From positions 1-8,051 of the forward strand of contig JAICLM010000091.1 in NCBI GenBank assembly GCA_025927435.1: a stretch of DNA of 8,051 nucleotides, in the 5' to 3' direction. The translations under genes and the position numbers were made by a program. Every line of letters begins with the position of its first letter. Position 1 is the stretch's first letter. This stretch comes from Thermoleophilia bacterium. GTDB taxonomy: Bacteria; Actinomycetota; Thermoleophilia; Gaiellales; Gaiellaceae. This document shows positions 1 to 5,548 of the stretch, in pieces. The notes under the pieces were generated by a model. The model was not told the DNA's origin. It did not search any database and worked only from the letters and a program-made list of their open reading frames with translations.

Positions 1-2
1 CG

Positions 3-161
3 GCTGCGCGAGCGATGCTGGACGAGATCGTCGCGCGTGCCGAACAGGACGCCGCCTTCCGGCTCCAGCTCCAGGCCGACCTCGAGCGTGCGGTCGCCGC
101 CGCCGGTTACGAGCCCTCGCCGTTCATCGTCTCCCGGCTGCACCGGTTCCTCAGCGTCTGA
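3..161 (+). CDS. C-terminal part of an unidentified protein (5' end outside window)
   Basis: The frame is open from the left edge to a TGA at 159-161. An ATG at 15-17 lies in frame, but only 14 bases precede it and none looks like a ribosome binding site, so the true start is probably outside the window. The visible 52 residues are helical and charged: an ARAEQDAAFRLQLQAD stretch, then an AGYEPSPF turn, ending RLHRFLSV. The pattern D-x-AFR-x(2)-L-x-AD-x-E-x-A-x(4)-G faintly recalls the leader or precursor families of actinobacterial RiPPs (NHLP or Franean1_4349 types), but those usually carry DP after the L-x-A and this has DL, so I do not assign it. It converges with the minus-strand gene ending at 166, with only four bases between the stops. 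Confidence 0.55.
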   Translation, partial: AARAMLDEIVARAEQDAAFRLQLQADLERAVAAAGYEPSPFIVSRLHRFLSV

Positions 162-165
162 CCGG

Positions 166-504
166 CTAGCCGTCTTCGGTTCCGCGCCCATGCTCGCGCA
201 GAGCCCGCGCCTTGCGGAGGCTTTCGGCGGCCCAGCTCCGATCAGCCTCGCTGAGCTCAGGGCTCGCGGCTAGCACTTCGAGCCTCGCCTCGAGCTGGTC
301 GACGTTCTCCAGCATCACGTTCCACGCTGAGCGTGTCCAACTTGCAAGATCATCCCAGTGGTCGGCGAACAAGAGCGCACGATCGGAGTTTCTTCCTTGC
401 AGAACCGCGCGGAGTGACGCCGAGAAGCGTTCGTAGTAGGCGTCCTGCTCCTGGTAGGAGAGCTTCTCCCAAGCGGACCGAGAGATGAACTCCTCGGGCT
501 CCAC
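166..504 (-). CDS. Hypothetical protein, about 112 aa, start uncertain
   Basis: The minus-strand frame ends at TAG (166-168). It encodes an acidic, aromatic-rich soluble protein with no signal peptide or membrane segment. An N-terminal EEFISRSAWEKLSYQEQDAYYERF segment (split: EEFISRSAWEKL, SYQEQDAYYERF) is followed by two predicted amphipathic helices, including NVDQLEARLEVLAASPEL. No family is recognised. The start is unclear. The GTG at 502-504 avoids overlap. The ATG at 607-609 would extend the protein to 147 aa but overlap the upstream gene by 65 nt in a frame whose translation looks unlike protein. An AGGGAG right at the upstream stop codon (545-547) could serve a non-canonical start just beyond it. 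It is probably co-transcribed with the 73-aa gene upstream. GC is lower than in the rest of the window, which suggests acquired or weakly constrained DNA. Confidence 0.55.
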   Translation of the reverse strand: MEPEEFISRSAWEKLSYQEQDAYYERFSASLRAVLQGRNSDRALLFADHWDDLASWTRSAWNVMLENVDQLEARLEVLAASPELSEADRSWAAESLRKARALREHGRGTEDG

Positions 505-544
505 AGGCAGAGAATACGTCCGACTCCCGAGTCGTAGCAGCTCC

Positions 545-766
545 CTACCGGCCGTCGAGCTCCTCTGCGAGGCCTCGAACCCAGCCTGCGTAGTGAATCT
601 CCTCTGCATGTCCTATGACGTCCGAGTCTGCGCGAATCGCCCGGGCGAGTGCGACGTCGAGATTCTCGCTGCACGCTTGGGCCTGGCCGCACGCGACGAC
701 CCAGTCTTCGCCCCTGCGTCGAATTGCTACGGCCCGGCCGTCGGGCAGTTCCGAGTGCCACTCCAT
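545..766 (-). CDS. Hypothetical small protein, 73 aa
   Basis: ATG at 764-766 is preceded on the minus strand by AGGGA (776-780), 9 nt away, which is a good ribosome binding site and settles this start over the longer open frame. The product is a compact protein beginning MEWHSELPDGRAVAI. The first half looks like a beta-hairpin (DGRAVAIRRRGEDWVVACG). The second half looks helical (LDVALARAIRADSD, then HYAGWVRGLAEEL). No signal peptide, membrane segment or catalytic motif is visible. The pattern 'polar strand, W-V-V, then a D-V-A-L-A-x-A-I-R-x-D-S-D-V helix' resembles small uncharacterised proteins common in high-GC actinobacteria, but I cannot name a family. It is first in a two-gene minus-strand unit. 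A perfect TGACCGGTCA palindrome 29 bp upstream suggests repressor control. Confidence 0.65.
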   Translation of the reverse strand: MEWHSELPDGRAVAIRRRGEDWVVACGQAQACSENLDVALARAIRADSDVIGHAEEIHYAGWVRGLAEELDGR

Positions 767-775
767 CGTCGAAGA

Positions 776-780
776 TCCCT
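776..780 (-). promoter_or_regulatory. Ribosome binding site of the 73-aa gene
   Basis: AGGGA on the minus strand, 9 nt before the ATG. It supports the short 73-aa reading over the longer open frame that continues to 1015. Confidence 0.5.
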
Positions 781-791
781 CTGCCTTCGTT

Positions 792-807
792 GATTGACCG
801 GTCAGTC
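792..807. promoter_or_regulatory. Candidate TetR-type operator
   Basis: A perfect 10-bp palindrome TGACCGGTCA lies at 795-804, extended to GATTGACCGGTCAGTC with one mismatched pair. On the minus strand a TTGACC hexamer (811-816) sits 6 bp upstream and could be a -35 element, so a bound protein would cover the promoter spacer. The corresponding -10 (788-793, TCAACG) is poor. TetR-family operators often have TGAC...GTCA half-sites. No regulator gene is present in the window to pair with it, so the assignment is inference. Confidence 0.35.
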
Positions 808-852
808 GATGGTCAAAACGTCGCGGTCCGCTCGGTGAGCGAGTCACGGTTC

Positions 853-948
853 GGTCAGGAGGGCACGTCCCCGGTTCGTATCTCGCCGTTCTCGAACCGG
901 GCGTTACTGGCGAGTCAACGTGCTGCCGCAGAGAGTTCTCTCCTGACC
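853..948 (+). ncRNA. Candidate structured RNA (nested hairpins, possible pseudoknot)
   Basis: Four sets of complementary segments nest in 96 bases. P1 pairs GGTCAGGAG (853-861) with CTCCTGACC (940-948), extendable by G862-T939 and G863-C938. P3 pairs CCCGGTTCG (870-878) with CGAACCGGG (893-901) perfectly across a 14-nt loop. P4, directly abutting P3, pairs CGTTACT (902-908) with AGT-C-AACG (913-920) with one bulged base and a GGCG loop. The P3 loop contains CTCGCC (882-887), complementary to GGCGAG (909-914), so a pseudoknot or a kissing contact of CGCC with the P4 loop GGCG is possible. GCACGT (863-868) and ACGTGC (918-923) offer an alternative to P4. The G-T wobbles favour the plus strand, but no plus-strand gene follows until 3518. 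A DNA-level binding site or a minus-strand leader are alternatives. It matches no RNA family I recognise. Confidence 0.3.
870..901. repeat. Perfect 9-bp inverted repeat (CCCGGTTCG / CGAACCGGG)
   Basis: The two arms, 870-878 and 893-901, are perfectly complementary, separated by 14 bases. This is the strongest single hairpin in the gene-free stretch. No T-run follows on either strand, so it is not a standard terminator. Confidence 0.7.
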
Positions 949-962
949 CTACGCTCGAGATA

Positions 963-999
963 GGAGGTCCGACCGCATCCGACCTCCCCAGGACGGAGG
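963..999. repeat. Overlapping alternative inverted repeats
   Basis: GGAGGTC (963-969) pairs with GACCTCC (981-987) across 11 bases. The CCTCC part of the same arm (983-987) can instead pair with GGAGG (995-999) across 7 bases. The two hairpins exclude each other, as in attenuators, but no gene or leader peptide is attached to them in either direction. Confidence 0.35.
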
Positions 1000-1026
1000 G
1001 GCTGGCCCAGTCCATCTAGTCGGCCC

Positions 1027-1098
1027 GCTCCGAGCGATGATCACCGCCGCCTGCGCCGTATGGAGCACAGCCAGCGCCGCATTGCCGCGCTGAAGGGT
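1027..1098 (-). pseudogene. Possible heliorhodopsin helix-A remnant
   Basis: Read on the minus strand, the frame gives a 24-residue hydrophobic segment with the pattern LQxxNxxxxVxHxxQ followed by AAVIIA. From memory, the first helix of heliorhodopsins has the same arrangement of L-Q, N, V, H and Q. There is no ATG, GTG or TTG in frame between the corA stop and this segment. The similarity stops after it, the frame ends at TAG (949-951), and the remaining helices, including the retinal-lysine helix G, are absent in all frames down to 767. It would therefore be a degraded gene start. The match is short and chance remains possible. Confidence 0.28.
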
Positions 1099-1139
1099 GT
1101 AGGCCCCATCACTTGAGCGTACGGTCGCCTCTTCGTGGG

Positions 1140-2144
1140 CTAAAGCCAGCGCTTCCAGCGGAAGAACGCGAGCATGCCCACGATCGTGACCGCCATCAAT
1201 CCGAGGCTGCCCCAGAACGCGTCCCACGTGTCGAAGCCGGGGAAGTGGACGTTCATCCCGAAGAAGCCGGTCAGGAACGTGAGCGGCAGCATGACGACGC
1301 TAAAGATCGTGAGCACGTAGAGGATGTCGTTCTGCTGGTGCGAGATCAGCGACTCGTTCGTGTCCTCGAGCGCCTCCACGACTTCCTTGTAGTTGTCGAG
1401 CAGATCCCAGATCCGCTCGGACGCGTCGACGAGGTCGTCGAAGTAGTCCTCGAGCTCCTCCGAGAGGAACCGCTCGATCGAGCGGTCGAGCTGCCGGAGC
1501 GTCGGCCGCTGCGGCTTGATGATCTTGCGGTAGGAGATGATCTCCTGCTTGACCCGGTGGATGTCGCGGACGAGCTCCTTCGCGCCCTCGCCCTCGCCGA
1601 TCGACTCGTCGACCTGCTCGAGCTTGAAGCCGATCTTGTCGAGGATCGGGAAGCAGTAGTCGTAGAGGTCGTCGAGCACCTCGTAGAAGAGACGCCCCGA
1701 GCCGCGTGAGAGGAGCTGGTCGCGAAACTCCTCACTCTCCTCGGCCCGGCGGAAGAGCCGGCTGACCGGCCGCAGCTCGGTCGCCGGCAGCGTGACGAGG
1801 TAGTCGGGGCCGATGAAGGCGTCGAGCTCGCCGGCGTTGAGGCGGCCGACTGCCGCGTCGTAGACCGGGAAGTGGAGGACGGTGAAGAGGTAGCCGCCAT
1901 TGCGGGTGTCGTCGTCCGTGTAGACGTCGACCTTCGGCCGCTGGCGCCGCGAGAGGACGTCCTCGATGTCGAGCGGATGCCAGCCGAAGCGGCTTGCGAG
2001 CAGCTGCGCCTCCCCGGCGGTCGGCGAGAGCAGATGAACCCAGGTGACGCCGCCGGCCTGGAGCTCAGCCGGCCCGGGCCGCGTCTCGACGACCGGGATA
2101 CCGGGAGCAGCGCGGCGCGAACGGATGCGCGGCAGGCTGGGCAT
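1140..2144 (-). CDS. corA: CorA-family divalent cation (Mg2+/Co2+) transporter
   Basis: Inner-membrane, pentameric Mg2+ (also Co2+/Ni2+) channel. With the ATG at 2142-2144 the protein has 334 aa, normal for the family. The N-terminal two thirds form the soluble cytoplasmic domain: a WVHLLSPTAGEAQLLASRFG start, the family-typical HPLDIEDVLSRRQRPKVD block near residues 56-73, then long charged helices. The first membrane helix (about 272-295) ends in the signature G296-M297-N298 that forms the selectivity mouth. A second helix (about 309-330) is followed by a basic tail, FRWKRWL. A TTG at 2202-2204 would add 20 proline/arginine-rich residues and overlap the MFS gene. I prefer the ATG because a plausible promoter lies between the two. 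No Shine-Dalgarno site is visible, so translation may be nearly leaderless. It follows the MFS gene on the same strand with a 43-bp gap. Confidence 0.92.
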   Translation of the reverse strand: MPSLPRIRSRRAAPGIPVVETRPGPAELQAGGVTWVHLLSPTAGEAQLLASRFGWHPLDIEDVLSRRQRPKVDVYTDDDTRNGGYLFTVLHFPVYDAAVGRLNAGELDAFIGPDYLVTLPATELRPVSRLFRRAEESEEFRDQLLSRGSGRLFYEVLDDLYDYCFPILDKIGFKLEQVDESIGEGEGAKELVRDIHRVKQEIISYRKIIKPQRPTLRQLDRSIERFLSEELEDYFDDLVDASERIWDLLDNYKEVVEALEDTNESLISHQQNDILYVLTIFSVVMLPLTFLTGFFGMNVHFPGFDTWDAFWGSLGLMAVTIVGMLAFFRWKRWL

Positions 2145-2184
2145 CGGTACTGAGGGGGTCGACGGTCGCTGCCATGGCCCGGGA

Positions 2185-2211
2185 ATGCTACCCGCTCGCC
2201 GCAATTGGCAA
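2185..2211 (-). promoter_or_regulatory. Candidate corA promoter overlapping the MFS stop codon
   Basis: On the minus strand TTGCCA (2206-2211) and TAGCAT (2185-2190) are separated by 15 bp, slightly short of ideal. The TAG of the -10 hexamer is the MFS stop codon. A transcript starting just downstream would exclude the TTG start and favour the ATG at 2144. Confidence 0.3.
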
Positions 2212-3453
2212 CACCGAGGCGGGCTCTGCGCGCGGCGTCAGCCGCACTGCCTCCGGCAGCCGGGGCTCGAGAGCGAGCGCCCCCGCCGCGCACGCGAGGT
2301 TGATCGCCGCGGCGATCGGCCAGAGCAGGAGCGGCCGGTGCTGGAGGAGGAAGCCGCCGGCGGCTGGCCCGACGATCCACCCGATCTGCCACGAGATGCT
2401 CGCGGCAGCGGTGTAGCGGCCGACCAGCTGCGGCGGCGCGAGATCGACGCTGAGCGGAGCGTGGATTGCCCCGTGCAGGCACTCCCCGATCGCGAACACG
2501 ACCACCGCCGCCGCGAGGATCCCGAACGCCGCGGTCGCCCGCGTCCACGAGCCCGCCGCCCAGACGGCAAGGGCGGTCGTTGCCCACAGCGCGCCCATCA
2601 GCGCAAGGCCGCGCATCCGGCTCCGCCCCTCGGAGAGCTTCACCACCGGGAGCTGGAGGACGGCGACCCCGACCGCGTCGAGCGCGAACACGATCCCGAC
2701 CTCCTTCTCGCTGATCCCGGCGACGTTCTTCCCGAATGCGGGCAGGAGCTCGACCACGAGCGAGATGGCGGCCGTCATGAAGGCGGCGTTGAGGAGCGTG
2801 TAGACCGTGAAGACCCGGTCCCGCAGCACGGCGCGCCAGGTGCCGCCGAGCCGTCCCTCGTGCAGCTCGGGCGAGCGGACGCGGGTCAGCACGAGCATGT
2901 AGCCGACGAAGGTCACGCAGTTGATCGCGAAGAGGACGGTGAAGGTGCTCGGTTCGCCGACCGAGGCGATCAGTCCCGCCACGACGCCGCCGAGCGCGAC
3001 GCCGACGTTCATCGCGAGCCGCTGGAGGCCATAGGCCGGTGCGCGCTTGACGGCCGGCGTGAGCCCTGCCAGGAGCGCCGACTGGGACGGCCAGAACGAC
3101 CCGCTGCCGATCCCCCAGAGCGTGTAGATCGCGAACGCGTGCCCCGCCGTCCGGATCAGAGGCATCAGCGCGAAGGCGACCGTCATCACCGCGAGCGACC
3201 CGAGCAGCACGCGCTTCGGGCCGATCCGGTCGGAGAGCGTGCCGCCGAGGAACCCGCTCCCGAGCGCCGCCGCCGACTGCACCGCCGCCGCGCTCCCCGC
3301 GAGCCCGAACGAGATCCCGCGCACGTTGTGGAGGTAGATGAGCAGGAACGGGAGCACGACGCCGTTCCCGAACGCGTTTACGAGCGCGCCCAGCTCGAGC
3401 ACGTAGACGTCCCGCGGCAGGCGCGGATCGAGGCTACGGAGGTAGCGGCGCAC
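2188..3453 (-). CDS. Major facilitator superfamily transporter
   Basis: Secondary carrier of the MFS with 421 aa from the GTG at 3451-3453, the usual length for a 12-helix member. The start is set by the sequence RRYLRSLDPRLPRDVYVLE, which reads like the cytoplasmic N-terminus of actinobacterial MFS proteins. Frame upstream of it is rich in basic residues and crosses the divergent permease gene, so it is not used. Helix 1 contains NAFGNGVVLPFLLIYLHN. Loop 2-3 carries motif A, G71-TLSDRIGPKR-81. Helix 4 to 5 has GIGSGSFWPSQSALLAGL. Central residues after helix 6 (SPELHEGRLGG) form the cytoplasmic linker. It resembles drug or small-molecule exporters of the MdtH/YdeE type, but the substrate cannot be told. 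It is divergent from the ABC permease genes and may share a regulatory spacer with them. corA follows. Confidence 0.88.
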   Translation of the reverse strand: MRRYLRSLDPRLPRDVYVLELGALVNAFGNGVVLPFLLIYLHNVRGISFGLAGSAAAVQSAAALGSGFLGGTLSDRIGPKRVLLGSLAVMTVAFALMPLIRTAGHAFAIYTLWGIGSGSFWPSQSALLAGLTPAVKRAPAYGLQRLAMNVGVALGGVVAGLIASVGEPSTFTVLFAINCVTFVGYMLVLTRVRSPELHEGRLGGTWRAVLRDRVFTVYTLLNAAFMTAAISLVVELLPAFGKNVAGISEKEVGIVFALDAVGVAVLQLPVVKLSEGRSRMRGLALMGALWATTALAVWAAGSWTRATAAFGILAAAVVVFAIGECLHGAIHAPLSVDLAPPQLVGRYTAAASISWQIGWIVGPAAGGFLLQHRPLLLWPIAAAINLACAAGALALEPRLPEAVRLTPRAEPASVLPIAASG

Positions 3454-3517
3454 GGAAGGTGAGGCTAGTCGGCGCCCGGCAGGACGGATTTTGCGATCCG
3501 CGGGCCGAAGCAACAGA
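3454..3517. promoter_or_regulatory. Divergent intergenic spacer (MFS / ABC permease)
   Basis: Only 64 bp separate the two divergent starts, so both promoters must lie here or inside the genes. It holds an inverted repeat CGGAT (3485-3489) / ATCCG (3496-3500) around TTTGCG, a possible operator. No good -35/-10 pair is evident on either strand. Confidence 0.3.
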
Positions 3518-4501
3518 ATGCAGGCGATGGGGGCCTTCATCCTGCGGCGGCTCGCTCTCGGCTTTCTCGCCATGTTCGTGGCGCTGTCGGGGAGCTTTTT
3601 CTTCTTCTCCGCGAAGTTTCTCCCGCTGAGCGAGACGCCGATGCTCCACAACTACTGGGTGTGGCTGCGCGGCATCCCGAGCGGCCGAAGCCTCAACGAC
3701 GGTGTGCTCGGCGGCCACCTGGTCTCGATCGTGGGCAGTGCCTTCGGGCGGACGATGCTGCTGCTTGCGCTGACGCTCGTCATCGTGGTCGTGATCGCGA
3801 TCCCGGTGGGCTGCCTCGCCGCTGCGATGCGCGGCTCGATCGTCGACTACGTCCTTCGCATCGCCACCTACATCGCCTGGGCCGTCCCGGTGTTCGTGGT
3901 CGCGATCCTCTTCCAGGAGGGGTTCGGCCGGATCGCGGGCGGCTGGGGGACAGGGTGGTTCCCGTCGATCGGCTGGGCGGGCCAGTGCCCGAATGGGCAG
4001 GGGATCGACCCGCACACATTCCAGTGCCCCGCGGCGGGGCACGGCCTGACCCACGTCGTTCAGGTGATCTACCACCTGATGCTGCCGGCGCTTGCGCTCG
4101 CCCTCGGGTTCATCGGGTTGAACGCGCGCTACCTGCGCAACTCGGTGGCCGACGCCCTCGATGCCCCGTACGTCACGGTCGCCCGCGCCAAGGGACTTCC
4201 CGAACGCGTCGTGGTCATGCGTCATGCCCTCAGAAACGCGTTCGTCGCGTTCGTGCCTGCGGTCGTGTCGGACATCGGCGTCCTCTTCGGAGGGGCACTT
4301 GCGGTCGACTACATCTTTCAGCTCGGCGGGCTCGGGACGCTCTTCATCGGCCTGCTCCAGCTCAACGCCGACGGGAACACGCCCGTCGACACGTATGAGC
4401 TCCAGCTCATGCTGATCTTCGCCGCCTGCGTGATGCTCGCCGCCTCGATGATCGGCGAGATCCTCCTCGCCCTGTTCGACCCGCGGACGAGGCTCGACTG
4501 A
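3518..4501 (+). CDS. ABC transporter permease, DppB/OppB type
   Basis: Membrane subunit of a dipeptide/oligopeptide-type (or nickel-type) importer, 327 aa from ATG 3518. ATG 3527 is equally possible and would begin MGAFILRRLALGF, a common opening for DppB-like proteins. Helix 1 follows directly. A large extracytoplasmic loop precedes helix 2 (TMLLLALTLVIVVVIAIPVG). The cytoplasmic EAA-type loop that docks the ATPase lies around residues 214-241, with ARAKGLPERVVVMRHALRN. The C-terminal IGEILLALFDPRTRLD is typical. Between helices 3 and 4 the outside loop contains Cys157 and Cys170 in two QCP motifs. The stop is one base before the GTG of the second permease gene, so the two are co-translated. 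No substrate-binding protein or ATPase gene is present here, so the substrate is undetermined. Confidence 0.88.
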   Translation: MQAMGAFILRRLALGFLAMFVALSGSFFFFSAKFLPLSETPMLHNYWVWLRGIPSGRSLNDGVLGGHLVSIVGSAFGRTMLLLALTLVIVVVIAIPVGCLAAAMRGSIVDYVLRIATYIAWAVPVFVVAILFQEGFGRIAGGWGTGWFPSIGWAGQCPNGQGIDPHTFQCPAAGHGLTHVVQVIYHLMLPALALALGFIGLNARYLRNSVADALDAPYVTVARAKGLPERVVVMRHALRNAFVAFVPAVVSDIGVLFGGALAVDYIFQLGGLGTLFIGLLQLNADGNTPVDTYELQLMLIFAACVMLAASMIGEILLALFDPRTRLD

Positions 4502-4502
4502 C

Positions 4503-5414
4503 GTGTCGGGGGTCTCTCAGACCGCGTCGGCCGGGGAGCTGACGGTCGAGCGCCGTTCCGCGACGCCGAGCGCCCGCCGCCGCTTGACGAGGCAACCGGT
4601 CGCGATGATCTCCGGCTTCATCCTCCTGGCCATCTTCGTCGTCGGCGCGCTCGGGCCGCACTTCGTGTCTCCTGCGCTCGTCCACCTCACGGACGAGTGG
4701 CGCAACCATCCCCCGACAATCACGGGCTGGAACCTCTTCGGCACCGACGCCATCGGAGAGAACCTCCTCGTGCGCACGCTCTACGGGCTCCACGCGAGCG
4801 AGATCACGGCCCTCGCGGCGACCGCGATGGCGACCGTCATCGGCGTCGCGCTCGGCAGCATCGCCGGCTACCGCGGCGGCTGGCTCGACGTCGCGATCAT
4901 GCGCGTCACCGACCTGCTCGGGGTCTTTCCGCTCATCGTGGTCTTCCTCGCCGTCTACACCTACTTCACGCCGGTCACGGCCTGGAAGGCGACGTTCGCG
5001 CTCACGGCCTTCCTCTGGATCCCGGTGGCGCGCGTCGTGCGAGCGGAGATCGCCTCGATTCGCGAGCGAGAGTTCGTGCAGGCCGCGCTGTCCCTCGGGG
5101 CGTCGGACCGCCGAATCTTCGTGCGCCACCTGCTGCCCACCGCCAGTGGGACGGTCATCATCGCCGCGACGGCGCTGCTGGCTCAGGTGTTCGTGCTCGA
5201 GGCGACCCTCGACTTCTTCCGCCTCGGCGTCTCGACGGCGACGCAGAACACGCTCGGGAACCTGATCGGCGAGAACCAGGCCAACGTCTTCGAGTTGGGG
5301 CAGGGCTGGTGGTCCTGGGGCTTCCCCGCGGGAGTGCTCCTCGTGATCCTCGTCTGCACGAATCTGCTGGGCGACGGCATCGCCGAAGCGATTCGTCCGC
5401 CGAGGCAGCGCTAG
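4503..5414 (+). CDS. ABC transporter permease, DppC/OppC type
   Basis: Partner of the preceding permease, 303 aa, starting at GTG 4503-4505 one base after the upstream TGA. The N-terminus is a cytoplasmic tail with RRRLTRQPVAMISGF, the region that matches the OppC N-terminal domain, followed by helix 1 (FILLAIFVVGALG). The segment W-NLFGTDAIGENLLVRTLYG matches the family's HxLGTDxxGRDxxSRxxYG signature in a diverged form (FGTDAIGENLLVR). The ATPase-docking EAA loop starts near E190: EFVQAALSLGASDRRIFVRH, then LLP. After it come A-TLDFFRLG-V, equivalent to the usual E-x-x-LSFLGLG, and a GWWSWGFPAG segment, equivalent to WW...PG. Together these identify a DppC-type subunit. It ends 14 bp before the 3' end of the opposing tRNA gene. 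Confidence 0.88.
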   Translation: MSGVSQTASAGELTVERRSATPSARRRLTRQPVAMISGFILLAIFVVGALGPHFVSPALVHLTDEWRNHPPTITGWNLFGTDAIGENLLVRTLYGLHASEITALAATAMATVIGVALGSIAGYRGGWLDVAIMRVTDLLGVFPLIVVFLAVYTYFTPVTAWKATFALTAFLWIPVARVVRAEIASIREREFVQAALSLGASDRRIFVRHLLPTASGTVIIAATALLAQVFVLEATLDFFRLGVSTATQNTLGNLIGENQANVFELGQGWWSWGFPAGVLLVILVCTNLLGDGIAEAIRPPRQR

Positions 5415-5428
5415 CCGTTCTCGGCCGA

Positions 5429-5501
5429 TGCGCCAGGCAGGAATCGAACCTGCGACCTCGCGCTCCGGAGGCGCGCGCTCTATCCCCTGAGCTACTGGCG
5501 C
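5429..5501 (-). tRNA. tRNA-Arg(CCG)
   Basis: All arms fold on the minus strand. The acceptor GCGCCAG (from 5501) pairs with CTGGCGC, with A as discriminator base. The D arm is GCTC-AGGGGATA-GAGC. The anticodon stem CGCGC/GCGCG encloses loop CTCCGGA, giving anticodon CCG. The variable loop is AGGTC. The T arm GCAGG-TTCGATT-CCTGC is perfect. Length is 73 nt and the 3' CCA is not encoded. It reads codon CGG, frequent in high-GC genomes. No integrase gene or duplicated 3' end is seen near it. Confidence 0.97.
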
Positions 5502-5512
5502 CGGGGAGGGCC

Positions 5513-5518
5513 AGTCTA
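5513..5518 (-). promoter_or_regulatory. Candidate -10 element of the tRNA-Arg gene
   Basis: TAGACT on the minus strand, 11 bp before the mature tRNA 5' end. A matching -35 hexamer is not convincing. The 47 bp between the tRNA and the divergent dgcA start must serve both genes. Confidence 0.3.
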
Positions 5519-5548
5519 CCGGCGGTCGGGCGTTGGTACGTTCCGGCC

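Larger units (their letters stand above)
767..1139. other. 373-bp stretch without an intact gene
   Basis: No convincing intact coding frame on either strand. The stretch contains, in order: the TGACCGGTCA palindrome; a short hairpin CGCTC-GGT-GAGCG (829-841); the nested inverted-repeat cluster 853-948; a GGAGGTC/GACCTCC repeat with an alternative partner (963-999); a near-copy of the short hairpin, CGCTC-C-GAGCG (1026-1036); and a heliorhodopsin-like remnant read on the minus strand (1027-1098). No clear rho-independent terminator with a T-run follows corA. Confidence 0.6.

Noticed and set aside
870..901. tRNA T-arm fragment or attC-type recombination site
   Set aside because: GTTCGTATC deviates from the T-loop consensus, no other tRNA arms are present, and attC core motifs (GTTRRRY/RYYYAAC) are absent. 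No integrase gene is nearby.
2044..3462. Long plus-strand open frame (472 codons) antisense to corA and the MFS gene
   Set aside because: Its translation is a low-complexity Arg/Glu/Asp/Pro string typical of the complement of high-GC coding DNA. The minus strand encodes clear CorA and MFS proteins.
3454..3651. N-terminal extension of the MFS protein
   Set aside because: Adds basic residues antisense to the permease start. The normal MFS N-terminus fits GTG 3453.
5411..5428. Terminator hairpin GCCG-TTCT-CGGC between the permease and the tRNA
   Set aside because: Only four base pairs and no T-run on either strand. Too weak to call.
4697..5548. Upstream extension of the dgcA frame through the permease and tRNA
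   Set aside because: The dgcA frame is open far upstream, but the translation there is an out-of-frame shadow of the permease. The enzyme's natural N-terminus begins at GTG 5549.
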